A stretch of DNA of 64,000 nt from Bacteroides stercorirosoris (GTDB lineage: Bacteria; Bacteroidota; Bacteroidia; Bacteroidales; Bacteroidaceae), in contig NZ_FQZN01000003.1 in the NCBI RefSeq assembly GCF_900142015.1, positions 1 through 64,000 on the forward strand, read 5' to 3'. This document shows positions 34,291 to 43,305 of this stretch, one piece after another (position 1 is the first letter of the stretch; each line of letters begins with the position of its first letter). The notes beneath the pieces are model-generated. The model was given only the letters and a program-made list of their open reading frames with translations. It did no database searches and had not been told where the DNA came from. The position numbers were made by a program, and so were the translations under genes.

Positions 34291-34905
34291 ATGGTAATCA
34301 AGAACTTAGAAAACAAGATCAAGTTAGTGGGCATCATCTGCTCCGCCTTTCTCGTGGGCTGTATCATCATCTCGGTGTCGAGCATCTGGACGGCACGCTG
34401 CATGGTGACGGATGCGCAGCAGAAAGTGTATGTATTGGACGGCAACGTGCCCATACTGGTGAACCGCACCACGATGGAGGAAACGCTGGATGTGGAGGCA
34501 AAGAGCCATATCGAGATGTTCCACCATTACTTCTTCACGCTGGCTCCCGACGACAAGTATATCCGCTATTCGATGGAGAAGGCAATGTATCTTGTCGATG
34601 AGACAGGATTGGCGCAGTACAACACGCTGAAGGAGAAAGGCTTCTACAACAACATCATGGGTACGAGTGCCGTGTTCAGCATCTTCTGTGACAGTATCAA
34701 GTTCAACAAGGAGAAGATGGAGTTCACCTACTACGGTAGGCAGAGGATTGAGCGGAGGAGCAACATCCTGATGCGTGAACTGGTGACGGCGGGACAGGTG
34801 AAGCGTGTGCCTAGGACGGAGAACAATCCTCACGGACTGCTCATCACGAACTGGAGAACCTTGCTCAACAAGGATATTGAGCAGAAGTCGAAGTCAAACT
34901 TCTAA
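34291..34905 (+). CDS. traK: TraK, VirB8-like channel protein
   Basis: A 204-residue protein with a short cytoplasmic start, one membrane helix (about residues 11-33) and a periplasmic domain of the VirB8/TraK type (VEAKSHIEMFHHYFFTLAPDD, then YNTLKEKGFYNNIMGTSAV). TraK forms part of the inner-membrane platform. Order traJ-traK-traL-traM is conserved. Confidence 0.87.
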   Translation: MVIKNLENKIKLVGIICSAFLVGCIIISVSSIWTARCMVTDAQQKVYVLDGNVPILVNRTTMEETLDVEAKSHIEMFHHYFFTLAPDDKYIRYSMEKAMYLVDETGLAQYNTLKEKGFYNNIMGTSAVFSIFCDSIKFNKEKMEFTYYGRQRIERRSNILMRELVTAGQVKRVPRTENNPHGLLITNWRTLLNKDIEQKSKSNF

Positions 34906-34917
34906 TATCGCAGCGGT

Positions 34918-35337
34918 ATGAGTGTAAAAGGAATCAGACGGATGCTTGTGGGCGAGGAAATGCCCGACAAGAACGACCCCAAGTACAGGGAGCGGTATGA
35001 GAAGGAGGTGGCGGCAGGACGCAAGTTTGCCAAGACCACGAGGATAGACCGTGCGGCGGCTAAAGTGCAAGGCTTCGCCAATGCCCACAAGACGCTGTTT
35101 CTCGTCATTGTCTTCGGCTTTGTCGCCATCTGTTTCGGCATCAATATCTATAGGATGGTGCGGTACTACGATCATCGAACGGAGGCGAAGAGTGCCATCG
35201 AGCGGCAGGAAGGGCGCATGAAACAGATGATGGATGCCGCCCATTGCATCACTCCTCCCGTGACGCATCGGGCCGACAAGGAGGAGCAAGACAAGTCAGT
35301 AACATCAAAAACAGACAGCGATGAGAATAACAGATAA
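34918..35337 (+). CDS. TraL-like small membrane protein
   Basis: A 139-residue protein with one membrane helix (about residues 59-80, TLFLVIVFGFVAICFGINIY). A charged N-terminal domain precedes it and a polar tail follows. It holds the traL position between traK and traM and overlaps traM by 17 bp. The sequence match to the DUF3989/TraL family is weak by eye, so the name rests on position. Confidence 0.6.
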   Translation: MSVKGIRRMLVGEEMPDKNDPKYRERYEKEVAAGRKFAKTTRIDRAAAKVQGFANAHKTLFLVIVFGFVAICFGINIYRMVRYYDHRTEAKSAIERQEGRMKQMMDAAHCITPPVTHRADKEEQDKSVTSKTDSDENNR

Positions 35338-36463
35338 GATAAACTTCCGCCAGCCGAAGTACATGCTGCCAGCTATCGTGTACATCCCGTTGCTTGCCAC
35401 AGGCTATTTTGTCTTTGACATGTTCAATACGGAGGTGGCGGAAACGCAGGACAAGAACCTGCAGACCACCGAGTTCCTGAACCCCAACCTGCCCGGAGCG
35501 CAGATAAAGAACGGTGACGGCATCGGTGGCAAGTACGAGAATATGGCGAAGTCGTATGGTCGCATAGCCGACTATTCGGCAGTGGATAATATTGAGCGTG
35601 ACAACGAAGAAGAGAAAGAAACGTATGAATCCAAGTACACAGAAGAAGACCTTGCGGAACTCGTCCGTCAGGCAGAAGAGAAGGACGATGCAGCCGAAGT
35701 GGCCGATGCCAAGGCGCGAGAAGCGGAAGCACTCGAAGCACTCAACAAGGCACTTGCCGAAGCGAGGCTGAGAGGTCAGTCGGCAGTTGCCCCCGTGGCC
35801 CAGGACACCACACAGGCTGAGCCGCCCAAGGAGCAGATTGAGGTGAAAGGCAGCATTGCCGAGGACAGCAAGGCGGTGAAGGCATTAGACGAGGAGGACA
35901 AGGCACAGGAGGTGGTGAAGAAGGTGAAGGTGACTTCGGACTATTTCAACACCCTGACTCAGAACGAGCATGAGCCGAAGCTCATCAAAGCCATCATTGA
36001 CGAGGACGTGAAAGCTACGGACGGGTCGAGAGTGCGTCTGAGACTGTTGGACGACATAGAGATTGGCGAGACCGTGGTGAAGAAAGGGTCGTACCTCTAT
36101 GCCACCATGAGCGGTTTCGGTTCGCAGCGAGTAAAGGGCAGCATCAACTCCATCTTGGTGGATGATGAGCTGATAAAGGTGTCGCTATCGCTCTATGATA
36201 CGGACGGATTAGAGGGGCTGTATGTCCCCGGCAGCCAGTTCCGTGAGACCACCAAGGATGTGGCGAGCGGTGCGATGCAGAGCAACATGAACATCGACCA
36301 AAGTGGAGCGAACAACAGCTTCTCGCAATGGGGAATGCAAGCCGTGACCAATGCCTACCAGAAGACGAGCAACGCCATCAGCAAGGCTATCAAGAAGAAT
36401 AAAGTGAAGCTGAAGTATGGGACGTTTGTGTATCTGGTCAACGGAAAGGAGAAGAGGAAATAG
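35321..36463 (+). CDS. traM: TraM, VirB10-like conjugation protein
   Basis: A 380-residue protein with an N-terminal membrane anchor (YMLPAIVYIPLLATGYFVFDMF), a long charged linker with coiled-coil repeats (residues 95-160) and a C-terminal domain matching the conjugative transposon TraM family (IDEDVKATDGSRVRLRLLDD, GETVVKKGSYLYATMSGFG, VPGSQFRE). VirB10-like proteins span the periplasm and couple inner-membrane ATPases to the outer-membrane core. Confidence 0.9.
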   Translation: MRITDKINFRQPKYMLPAIVYIPLLATGYFVFDMFNTEVAETQDKNLQTTEFLNPNLPGAQIKNGDGIGGKYENMAKSYGRIADYSAVDNIERDNEEEKETYESKYTEEDLAELVRQAEEKDDAAEVADAKAREAEALEALNKALAEARLRGQSAVAPVAQDTTQAEPPKEQIEVKGSIAEDSKAVKALDEEDKAQEVVKKVKVTSDYFNTLTQNEHEPKLIKAIIDEDVKATDGSRVRLRLLDDIEIGETVVKKGSYLYATMSGFGSQRVKGSINSILVDDELIKVSLSLYDTDGLEGLYVPGSQFRETTKDVASGAMQSNMNIDQSGANNSFSQWGMQAVTNAYQKTSNAISKAIKKNKVKLKYGTFVYLVNGKEKRK

Positions 36464-36467
36464 ACAC

Positions 36468-36502
36468 TGCCCGACAACGAAATTGTCGGGAACGGTGGCT
36501 CA
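36468..36502 (+). repeat. Covarying hairpin element, copy 2
   Basis: TGCCCGACAA-CGAAA-TTGTCGGGAAC followed by GGTGGCTCA. The perfect 8-bp stem (36470-36477 with 36483-36490) has the same CGAAA loop as copy 1 (15766-15800), with A-T to C-G and G-C to A-T changes that keep pairing. It lies between traM and traN. Confidence 0.6.
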
Positions 36503-36531
36503 TAGAGTATAAACATCAAAAAATAAAGATT

Positions 36532-37377
36532 ATGAATATCATTCAGAAGATTAACGTCTGTGCATTGCTTTCGCTGAGCGTGCTTTCAGCCAAGGCGCAG
36601 ACCACCTACATGGAGATGGAGCAGCTGACGGTCAACGACCAAGTGACCACCGTCATCACCGCCTCCGAACCTATTCGCTTTGTCGATATATCCACCGACA
36701 AAGTGGTGGGCGACCAACCCATCAACAACACCATCCGCCTGAAGCCCAAAGACAACGTGTATGCCGACGGCGAGGTATTAGCGATAGTGACCATCGTGAC
36801 GGAACGCTACCGCACGCAGTATGCACTGCTCTACACCACGAGGATGCAGGAGGCTGTGACCGACAAGGAGATAGAATGCTCGGAGCGAAATGCCTACAAC
36901 AATCCCGCTGTGAGCTTGTCCACTGCTGACATGACCAAGTATGCGCGTCAGATATGGTCATCGGCTGCCAAATACCGCAATGTGGCAACGAAGATGCACC
37001 GTATGGTGATGCGCCTGAACAACATCTACAGTGTGGGCGAATATTTCTTCATCGATTTCTCCGTGGAGAACAAAACCAACATCCGTTTCGACATCGACGA
37101 GATGCGCATCAAACTGTCAGACAAGAAACAGAGCAAGGCTACCAATGCGCAGATAGTTGAACTGACACCAGCCCTTGTATTGGACGATGCGAAGACCTTC
37201 AAGTATGGTTATCGCAACGTGATTGTGGTGAAGAAGATGACCTTCCCTAACGACAAGGTGCTGACCATTGAGCTGTCGGAGAAGCAGATAAGCGGACGCA
37301 CCATCTCGCTCAGCATCGACTACGAGGACGTTCTATCAGCCGATTCGTTTAACCATATATTGTTGGAGGAGGAATGA
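36532..37377 (+). CDS. traN: TraN, VirB9-like conjugation protein
   Basis: A 281-residue DUF4138/TraN protein with signal peptide (ends near AKAQ). Typical elements are VTTVITASEPIRFVDIST, NTIRLKPKDN and the C-terminal beta domain with FSVENKTNIRFDIDEMR. TraN is the periplasmic or outer-membrane core component that contacts TraM. It overlaps traO by 4 bp. Confidence 0.9.
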   Translation: MNIIQKINVCALLSLSVLSAKAQTTYMEMEQLTVNDQVTTVITASEPIRFVDISTDKVVGDQPINNTIRLKPKDNVYADGEVLAIVTIVTERYRTQYALLYTTRMQEAVTDKEIECSERNAYNNPAVSLSTADMTKYARQIWSSAAKYRNVATKMHRMVMRLNNIYSVGEYFFIDFSVENKTNIRFDIDEMRIKLSDKKQSKATNAQIVELTPALVLDDAKTFKYGYRNVIVVKKMTFPNDKVLTIELSEKQISGRTISLSIDYEDVLSADSFNHILLEEE

Positions 37378-37976
37378 TGAAAATGAAAAGTGAAGACGGG
37401 TTGTTGAGCGTATGCGAAAAATGTAGAATGAAGAAACAACGTTCGGCGGCCAAAGGGAAAGCCAATAGGCTTGTGCATACCCTGTTGCTTGTCATCTGTT
37501 TTATGGCAAGCATGACTCCAGCTGTGGCACAACAGAACAGCGACCGTATATCCTTGGGGTTCGGATGCCTGTATGAGCGAGGATTGGACGTGACGCTGTC
37601 CTACGAGCATGAGACAAAGTACCACAATGCGTGGGAGTATTTTGCCAACGGCTACATCAAGTGGGACGAGTGCGCCTCGTGCGGTCATGTCTGTCCTGAG
37701 AGTTTTTGGAACAACTACCGCAGTTATGGCTTTGGCTTCGCCTACAAGCCCTGTGTGGCAAGAGGGCGCAACCACCATGGCAACATGCGTATAGGAGCAT
37801 CGGTAGGCAGTGATACCGACAGGTTCTTGGGCGGCATCCACCTCGGTTATGAGCATAACTATACCTTGCGTCATGGTTGGAAACTCTTCTGGCAGGTGAA
37901 GACCGACGTGATGATCAAGGGCGAAGACCTGTTCAGAACGGGTATCGTCCTGGGTGTGAAACTTCCTGTAAAATGA
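37374..37976 (+). CDS. traO: TraO, outer-membrane conjugation protein
   Basis: A 200-residue protein with a delayed signal peptide (HTLLLVICFMASMTPAVAQ, residues 30-48) and a predicted small beta-barrel with alternating hydrophobic strands (FGCLYERGLDVTLSYEHETK, RIGASVGSDTD). It has a strong Shine-Dalgarno GGAGGAGG just upstream, rare in this window. Two in-frame ATGs (37374, 37377) are possible starts. TraO-type proteins are outer-membrane parts of the Bacteroidetes mating channel. Confidence 0.8.
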   Translation: MMKMKSEDGLLSVCEKCRMKKQRSAAKGKANRLVHTLLLVICFMASMTPAVAQQNSDRISLGFGCLYERGLDVTLSYEHETKYHNAWEYFANGYIKWDECASCGHVCPESFWNNYRSYGFGFAYKPCVARGRNHHGNMRIGASVGSDTDRFLGGIHLGYEHNYTLRHGWKLFWQVKTDVMIKGEDLFRTGIVLGVKLPVK

Positions 37977-38638
37977 CTATGCGTATGAAGAAGCTATTAT
38001 CAATACTTGTAGTTGCGGCAACGATGTTGCTGACTGCCTGTGACGAGCATCAGGACTTTCCCGACACAGCCATGAAGGTTACCCATATCTTGACCACTGA
38101 CGGCAAGGTGATGCCCTACGAAACCTATGAGCAATCGGGCAAGCAAGCCATTGCCGTGGTGTTCAATATCAACCAGAGGGAAGAAATGGAGGGGAACGGA
38201 TATGCCGTCTATCTGTGGGACATCGCTCCCGAAGCCTTTTCCGACAGCATCGGTGTAGAGCAGGACACATCCTGTGACCTCACCGCCTACGACGGCAATG
38301 CCAATACCTTTGCCCTCTATGGCACGAACGATGTGAAGTCGCCTTTGGCAGAGCGTGTCTTCGACATGTGGCGTTACGGGCAGAGTGCCTATATACCCAG
38401 TGTGGCGCAGATGCGTCTGCTCTATCATGCCAAGGACATCATCAACCCCTACATCCTTAAATGCGGCGGCACACCCATCCTCGATGAGGATGATGACTGT
38501 TGGTATTGGACTTCAACGGAAGTAGAAGGACAAGCGACCGCCAAGGCATGGCTCTACTCATTAGGCAGCGGTGCCATACAGGAGACTCCCAAGTGGCAGC
38601 CGCATAAGGCGAGACCCATCATCACGATTATGGATTAG
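37973..38638 (+). CDS. Lipoprotein with major-paralogous-type domain in the tra operon
   Basis: A 221-residue lipoprotein from the ATG at 37973, which overlaps the traO stop (ATGA) and gives a canonical lipobox (LLTAC). The frame is open further upstream only as an overlap with traO. The mature part ends with a domain carrying YIPSVAQMRLLYH, WYWTSTEVEG and KARPIITI, similar to the Fibrobacter-type paralogous domain of the proteins at 27175-29492. It may be a surface component of the mating apparatus. Confidence 0.7.
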   Translation: MTMRMKKLLSILVVAATMLLTACDEHQDFPDTAMKVTHILTTDGKVMPYETYEQSGKQAIAVVFNINQREEMEGNGYAVYLWDIAPEAFSDSIGVEQDTSCDLTAYDGNANTFALYGTNDVKSPLAERVFDMWRYGQSAYIPSVAQMRLLYHAKDIINPYILKCGGTPILDEDDDCWYWTSTEVEGQATAKAWLYSLGSGAIQETPKWQPHKARPIITIMD

Positions 38639-38704
38639 CCCATATACAGACATCGAGTATCACCCGTATCATCATCAATGTACAACAATTAAAAAAGAAA
38701 AAGC

Positions 38705-39613
38705 ATGAAAAAGAATTTGTTTCTAATGTTGGGACTTGGAGCCGTACTCCTCACGTCCTGTGACCAAGACATCGTCAATGAGATTTACCTGCCCGGTGGC
38801 GGCGGTTCGGTGGTTGTGACTGACAGCACATCGACCAAGCAGCTTCAGGTGTTCACCAATCTGGAGATGCTGCAACCTGCCGTCTCCACACGAGCCGTTG
38901 ACAATCAGTGGGAGCTCAATGATATGATTGGCATCTCTTCCACAGGGATGATAAACAACCAGAAGTTCACACGAAACGGCGGCACAAACCAGTTCGTTAG
39001 TTCCAGCAAGGTGTTTTTCACGGACACTGACACCCACACCTTCAATGCCTACTATCCTTACACACCAAATCCTACCAACGACCTCATAGAGTTCCAAGTG
39101 CCGGAGGCAGCTGTACAGAGTGAGCAGAAGGTCAATGATTTCCTGTTTGCCAGCGGAACGGCATCCTACGTCAATCCGAGCCTCACGCTGAACTTCACCC
39201 ATCAGATGGTGCGTGTGATTCTGAAAGTATATACATCGCCTGAAAATGGATTTACCACTAATCAATTTGCAGGTTCGATTTTGACCTTCATCGAGTTCTT
39301 TGATAGTGGCACATTCAATATTAAGAGTGGTAAGGTGGAATGCAGTGACGTACCTGTCACCACCTATTATTTCGGTGAAGAAAAAAGCGACCACTTGGAA
39401 TACACGCTTTACGTTCCTGCACAGGTTATGCCGGACATGACATTGGACCTTGATAACGGAGAACAATTCTGGTTTTATACTTCCGACACATGGAAAGCGG
39501 GACATTCCTACAGCTATTCACTGAAGCCAGTGCGTAACACCTTGGAGGTCATATCTGCAACTATCTCTCCGTGGACAGTAGAGGCTGAGAAGACCATCAA
39601 CGGCTACGAATAA
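38705..39613 (+). CDS. Fimbrillin-family lipoprotein in the tra operon
   Basis: A 302-residue lipoprotein (LLTSC lipobox) of the fimbrillin/Mfa-like fold. Typical elements are the VSTRAV start of the mature domain, FNAYYPYTPN, the LNFTHQMVRVILKV strand and a closing ISPWTVEAE. Fimbrillins polymerise into surface fibres or cap them. Inside a conjugation operon it may act as an adhesin for mating-pair contact, which is inference. It precedes the coupling protein gene by 79 bp. Confidence 0.82.
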   Translation: MKKNLFLMLGLGAVLLTSCDQDIVNEIYLPGGGGSVVVTDSTSTKQLQVFTNLEMLQPAVSTRAVDNQWELNDMIGISSTGMINNQKFTRNGGTNQFVSSSKVFFTDTDTHTFNAYYPYTPNPTNDLIEFQVPEAAVQSEQKVNDFLFASGTASYVNPSLTLNFTHQMVRVILKVYTSPENGFTTNQFAGSILTFIEFFDSGTFNIKSGKVECSDVPVTTYYFGEEKSDHLEYTLYVPAQVMPDMTLDLDNGEQFWFYTSDTWKAGHSYSYSLKPVRNTLEVISATISPWTVEAEKTINGYE

Positions 39614-39692
39614 ACTCAAAAGAGGACTGGAGGGTGTCCACCATGGCATCCTTCTTCCTTTTGTCATTATCACCAACATCATCGTAAAGTAA

Positions 39693-41879
39693 ATGGAAGA
39701 AAGCAAAGAGTTACAGGGCTTTTACAAGATATTCAGGGCGGTGATTTACGTCTCCATCCTGATGGAATTCTTCGCCTACGCATTGGAGCCAGAACAGTTG
39801 GACTTCTTGGGAGGCGTGGTGACGGACATCCACACTCGTATCAAACGGTGGATGATTTACCATGACGGCAACCTCGTGTATAGCAAGGTGGCTACGTTCC
39901 TGCTGATATGTATCACCTGTGTGGGAACGCGCAACAAGAAGCATCTGGAGTTTGACGCTCGTAGGCAGGTGCTCTATCCTCTGCTGTCGGGAGTACTGCT
40001 GATTGTGTTGTCCGTATGGCTGTTCGGTCATTCGATAATGCCCCGTTTCTATACCCTTCGTTTGAACACTTGGCTCTACATGCTCACTTCCATTGTCGGT
40101 GTTGTACTGGTGCATATCGCCCTCGACAATATCTCCAAGTTCCTGAAGGAGGGACTGCTGAAAGACCGATTCAACTTCGAGAACGAGAGCTTCGAGCAAT
40201 GCAGGGATTTGCAGGAGAACAAGTACAGTGTGAACATACCAATGCGCTATTACTACAAGGGCAAGTTCCGCAAGGGATGGGTGAATATCGTCAATCCATT
40301 CCGAGGCACATGGGTTGTGGGTACTCCTGGTTCTGGTAAGACTTTTTCTATTATCGAGCCGTTCATCAGGCAGCATAGCGAGAAAGGCTTTGCCATGGTG
40401 GTGTATGACTACAAGTTTCCTACCCTCGCCACGAAGCTCTACTATCATTACTTGAAGAACAAGAATGCCAAGGACAGCAAGATGCCCAACGGTATGAAGT
40501 TCAACATCATCAACTTTGTGGATGTGGAGTATTCTCGCCGTGTGAACCCCATCCAGTTGAAGTACATCAACAACCTTGCCGCAGCGAGCGAGACCGCCGA
40601 GACCCTGCTTGAATCCTTGCAAAAGGGAAAGAAGGAAGGCGGCGGTGGCAGCGACCAGTTCTTCCAGACTTCTGCCGTCAACTTCCTCGCTGCCTGCATC
40701 TATTTCTTCTGCAACTACGGCAAAGAACCCTACGACAAGGACGGCAAGATGCTGATTGCCGAGCGGCGTGAAGACCCGAAGACGAAACGACTGATACCCA
40801 CAGGACGGGTGTTTGACCATTCGGGCATGGAAGTGCAGCCTGCCTATTGGTTGGGGAAATATAGCGATATGCCACATATATTGTCGTTCCTCAATGAGAG
40901 TTATCAGACCATCTTCGAGGTGCTTCAGACCGACAACGAGGTTGCCCCCTTGCTGGGTCCGTTCCAGACCGCCTTTGCCAACAAAGCGATGGAGCAACTT
41001 GAAGGAATGATAGGCACACTGCGTGTCTATACCTCCCGTCTTGCGACCAAGGAATCGTACTGGATATTCCACAAGGACGGCGATGACTTTGACCTGAAGG
41101 TCAGCGACCCGAAGAATCCGAGTTATCTGCTCATTGCCAACGACCCCGAAATGGAGAGCATCATCGGTGCGCTGAATGCCTTGATTCTCAACCGCCTTGT
41201 AACGAGGGTGAATACAGGTCAAGGAATGAATGTGCCAGTCAGCATCATTGTCGATGAGTTGCCTACCTTGTACTTCCACAAAATAGACCGACTGATTGGC
41301 ACAGCCCGAAGCAACAAGGTGAGCGTAGCACTTGGCTTTCAGGAACTGCCGCAGTTGGAAGCCGACTATGGCAAGGTGGGAATGCAGAAAATCATCACCA
41401 CCGTGGGCAATGTGGTGAGCGGTTCGGCTCGTGCCAAGGAAACCCTCGAATGGCTCTCCTCCGACATCTTCGGTAAGGTGGTGCAACTCAAAAAGGGAGT
41501 CACCATCGATCGTGACAAGACCTCCATCAACCTCAATGAGAACATGGACAGCCTCGTTCCTGCAAGTAAAATCTCCGACATGCCCACAGGATGGATTTGC
41601 GGACAGACTGCCCGTGACTTCGTGCCCACGAAAACCGGCATGAACGGATCAATGAACATTCAGGAAAGCGAGGAGTTTAAGACCTCCAAATTCTATTGCA
41701 AGACCGACTTTGACATGGCGGAAATCAAGAAAGAGGAATCAGAGTATGTCCCTCTCCCTAAGTTCTATAAGTTCAAGAGCAAGGAAGAGCGAGAGCGCAT
41801 CCTCTACAAGAACTTCGTTCAGGTTGGGGAGGACGTGAAAGCCATGATCAAGGAGATACAATTATTCAAGTCAATGTAG
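39693..41879 (+). CDS. Type IV coupling protein (MobC/VirD4-type ATPase)
   Basis: A 728-residue inner-membrane ATPase that brings the relaxase-DNA complex to the channel. Four membrane helices occupy the first 155 residues, Walker A is VGTPGSGKTF (G210-T217), and the Walker B-like VSIIVDELPTLYF and the TraG/VirD4 C-terminal part (LGFQELPQLEADYG) are present. In CTnDOT the homologue is called MobC. It lies downstream of the tra genes with no relaxase gene next to it, which is unusual. Confidence 0.9.
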   Translation: MEESKELQGFYKIFRAVIYVSILMEFFAYALEPEQLDFLGGVVTDIHTRIKRWMIYHDGNLVYSKVATFLLICITCVGTRNKKHLEFDARRQVLYPLLSGVLLIVLSVWLFGHSIMPRFYTLRLNTWLYMLTSIVGVVLVHIALDNISKFLKEGLLKDRFNFENESFEQCRDLQENKYSVNIPMRYYYKGKFRKGWVNIVNPFRGTWVVGTPGSGKTFSIIEPFIRQHSEKGFAMVVYDYKFPTLATKLYYHYLKNKNAKDSKMPNGMKFNIINFVDVEYSRRVNPIQLKYINNLAAASETAETLLESLQKGKKEGGGGSDQFFQTSAVNFLAACIYFFCNYGKEPYDKDGKMLIAERREDPKTKRLIPTGRVFDHSGMEVQPAYWLGKYSDMPHILSFLNESYQTIFEVLQTDNEVAPLLGPFQTAFANKAMEQLEGMIGTLRVYTSRLATKESYWIFHKDGDDFDLKVSDPKNPSYLLIANDPEMESIIGALNALILNRLVTRVNTGQGMNVPVSIIVDELPTLYFHKIDRLIGTARSNKVSVALGFQELPQLEADYGKVGMQKIITTVGNVVSGSARAKETLEWLSSDIFGKVVQLKKGVTIDRDKTSINLNENMDSLVPASKISDMPTGWICGQTARDFVPTKTGMNGSMNIQESEEFKTSKFYCKTDFDMAEIKKEESEYVPLPKFYKFKSKEERERILYKNFVQVGEDVKAMIKEIQLFKSM

Positions 41880-41919
41880 TTTTCAACAAAACCAAGAGAA
41901 TGAACATAAGAACAACAGC

Positions 41920-42417
41920 ATGATACGACTCATCACAATAATTCTGTTGAGTATATTATCCACTTGCCCTGTACCCTGTCACGGTCAGCAACCAGACAGG
42001 GTACTTTTTGAACGTCTTGTCACCTCGACAAAATACTTTGAGGGATGGCATACGCAAAGCAAAACGCCTGGGCATGTCGGATATGGTCACAAGATTCAAC
42101 AAGGAGAACATTTCCCCAATTCACTGACTCGCCGACAGGCGGATTCCCTGTTAAGAAGTGACCTTATACAACACTATCGTCTATATTCGCGATATGGTAA
42201 GGATGCCTATCTTCTCGCAGCTCTTTCATACCAAATAGGTCCTGCAAAGTTGTTGGGCAATACGAGATATCCAAAGTCAACCTTGCTCATTCGTTTGGAG
42301 AAAGGTGAAAGGCAAATTCTGCCTCTCTATTTGAAGTTTTGCAAGTGGAAAGGGAAAGCCATACCTTCTATCCGAAGAAGACGATTGGTAGAGTATAATT
42401 TGCTCTTCTCTCCATAG
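41920..42417 (+). CDS. Exported lysozyme-like muramidase
   Basis: A 165-residue protein with signal peptide (ends near CHGQ) and a GH24-type fold: catalytic Glu in YFEGWH, the GYGHKI motif and LTRRQADSLLRSDL. Such enzymes open the peptidoglycan for the mating channel. It is the last gene of the transfer operon (40 bp after the coupling protein). No terminator-like hairpin with a T run is obvious directly downstream. Confidence 0.85.
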   Translation: MIRLITIILLSILSTCPVPCHGQQPDRVLFERLVTSTKYFEGWHTQSKTPGHVGYGHKIQQGEHFPNSLTRRQADSLLRSDLIQHYRLYSRYGKDAYLLAALSYQIGPAKLLGNTRYPKSTLLIRLEKGERQILPLYLKFCKWKGKAIPSIRRRRLVEYNLLFSP

Positions 42418-42724
42418 TTTCTTTATTTTGTCCTCCTTTATTTATATTGATTAGAGTGGCACATGCCTGTATGTGCAGATACCAGGTCGTAGATGTGTAC
42501 ATACCTTGCCATTTATGTGCAGATACTTGTGAAGGCATTATAAGTGTTTCTTGTGGTCAATGTGGCTATTTGAAGGATTAAGTGGCCCAATTTTGATGTT
42601 ATTAAGCACCTTTTCTTATACAAAAATTCGGAATACGGTAATTTTTATAGTTAATTCTTGTTAATTTTAAGGTTTATATAAAATTTTCTTTTCAGTTGTT
42701 ATCATCTAATTCAAAAATTATGCG

Positions 42725-42733
42725 TACCTTTGC
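42725..42733 (+). promoter_or_regulatory. -7 box of the UpxY-SrfB/SrfC operon
   Basis: TACCTTTGC matches the Bacteroides -7 consensus and follows an AT-rich stretch. No ideal TTTG at -33. The 300 bp before it (42418-42724) hold no gene. They contain a direct repeat TATGTGCAGATAC (42470-42482 and 42514-42526). Transcription from here would yield a leader of about 570 nt. Confidence 0.6.
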
Positions 42734-43305
42734 ACTTGGACTATTAGCCTTTCGCTCTATCTGTCGAAGTTAGACGTGTTCTTTTATGGCATTAGCGAGG
42801 CAGCCTACGCCGTGCTGAGTATGGCGGAGTCACATAATGACAAAGCAGTACAAAGCGGGCATTGGGTGGGAAAGATAGTCCAGACATAATGAAGGCGTTT
42901 ACTTGACGCTGTGTTTGAGACGGTCTGTAATCTAGCAAGTCACAGAAATGTTTGGTCTTGAACGTAGCAACGGTAGATGTCCCGGGTGTGATTATATCAC
43001 TCCTGCGGAGACCTTGTAAGCACGAATTGTACCTTTTCGGGCGCAATAAAATTGTTTATATAGGTCTCCCAAAAGTAGCGCAAACCGAAAGCGGAACCGC
43101 CAAGCTGGCATGAGCGTTTTGCTGAGGTATCGCCTACTTTATGCAATGGAGCGATTATTCATATCGGCGTGGGCTCTGACGTTGTCTGTTCAACCAAAAT
43201 AGGCAATTGCTAGAGCCTCAGACCGTGGGACGGACAACAGGACGATCTCACGCTCTTTTTATGTCCTTAACGGAGTTCTGTCTAGAGCAAAGTAAGGTCA
43301 CCGAT
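42734..43305 (+). promoter_or_regulatory. Long structured leader, likely target of UpxY antitermination
   Basis: No convincing gene lies here, and the leader is more GC-rich than the operon it precedes. Several inverted repeats are visible (GCGTTTACTTGACGC; GCCA-AGC-TGGC). Near its end, CGTGGGA (43224-43230) can pair with TCTCACG (43246-43252) and AGAG (43212-43215) with CTCT (43253-43256), followed by a T run: a terminator-like structure. GTTGTCTG (43181-43188) could pair with CGGACAAC (43231-43238) in competition with it. UpxY proteins are known to act on the 5' leaders of their own operons. Confidence 0.55.

Noticed and set aside
39711..41486. Long minus-strand open frame of 591 codons opposite the coupling protein gene
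   Set aside because: It is antisense to a gene with clear ATPase motifs and its translation is rich in His/Leu/Val without any domain, as expected of a shadow frame.
42724..42733. GTACCTTTGC as the right attachment core of the ICE (identical to 3502-3511)
   Set aside because: Both copies fit Bacteroides -7 promoter boxes in front of genes, and the missing AraC half that should flank the right end is not next to it. Kept only as an alternative.
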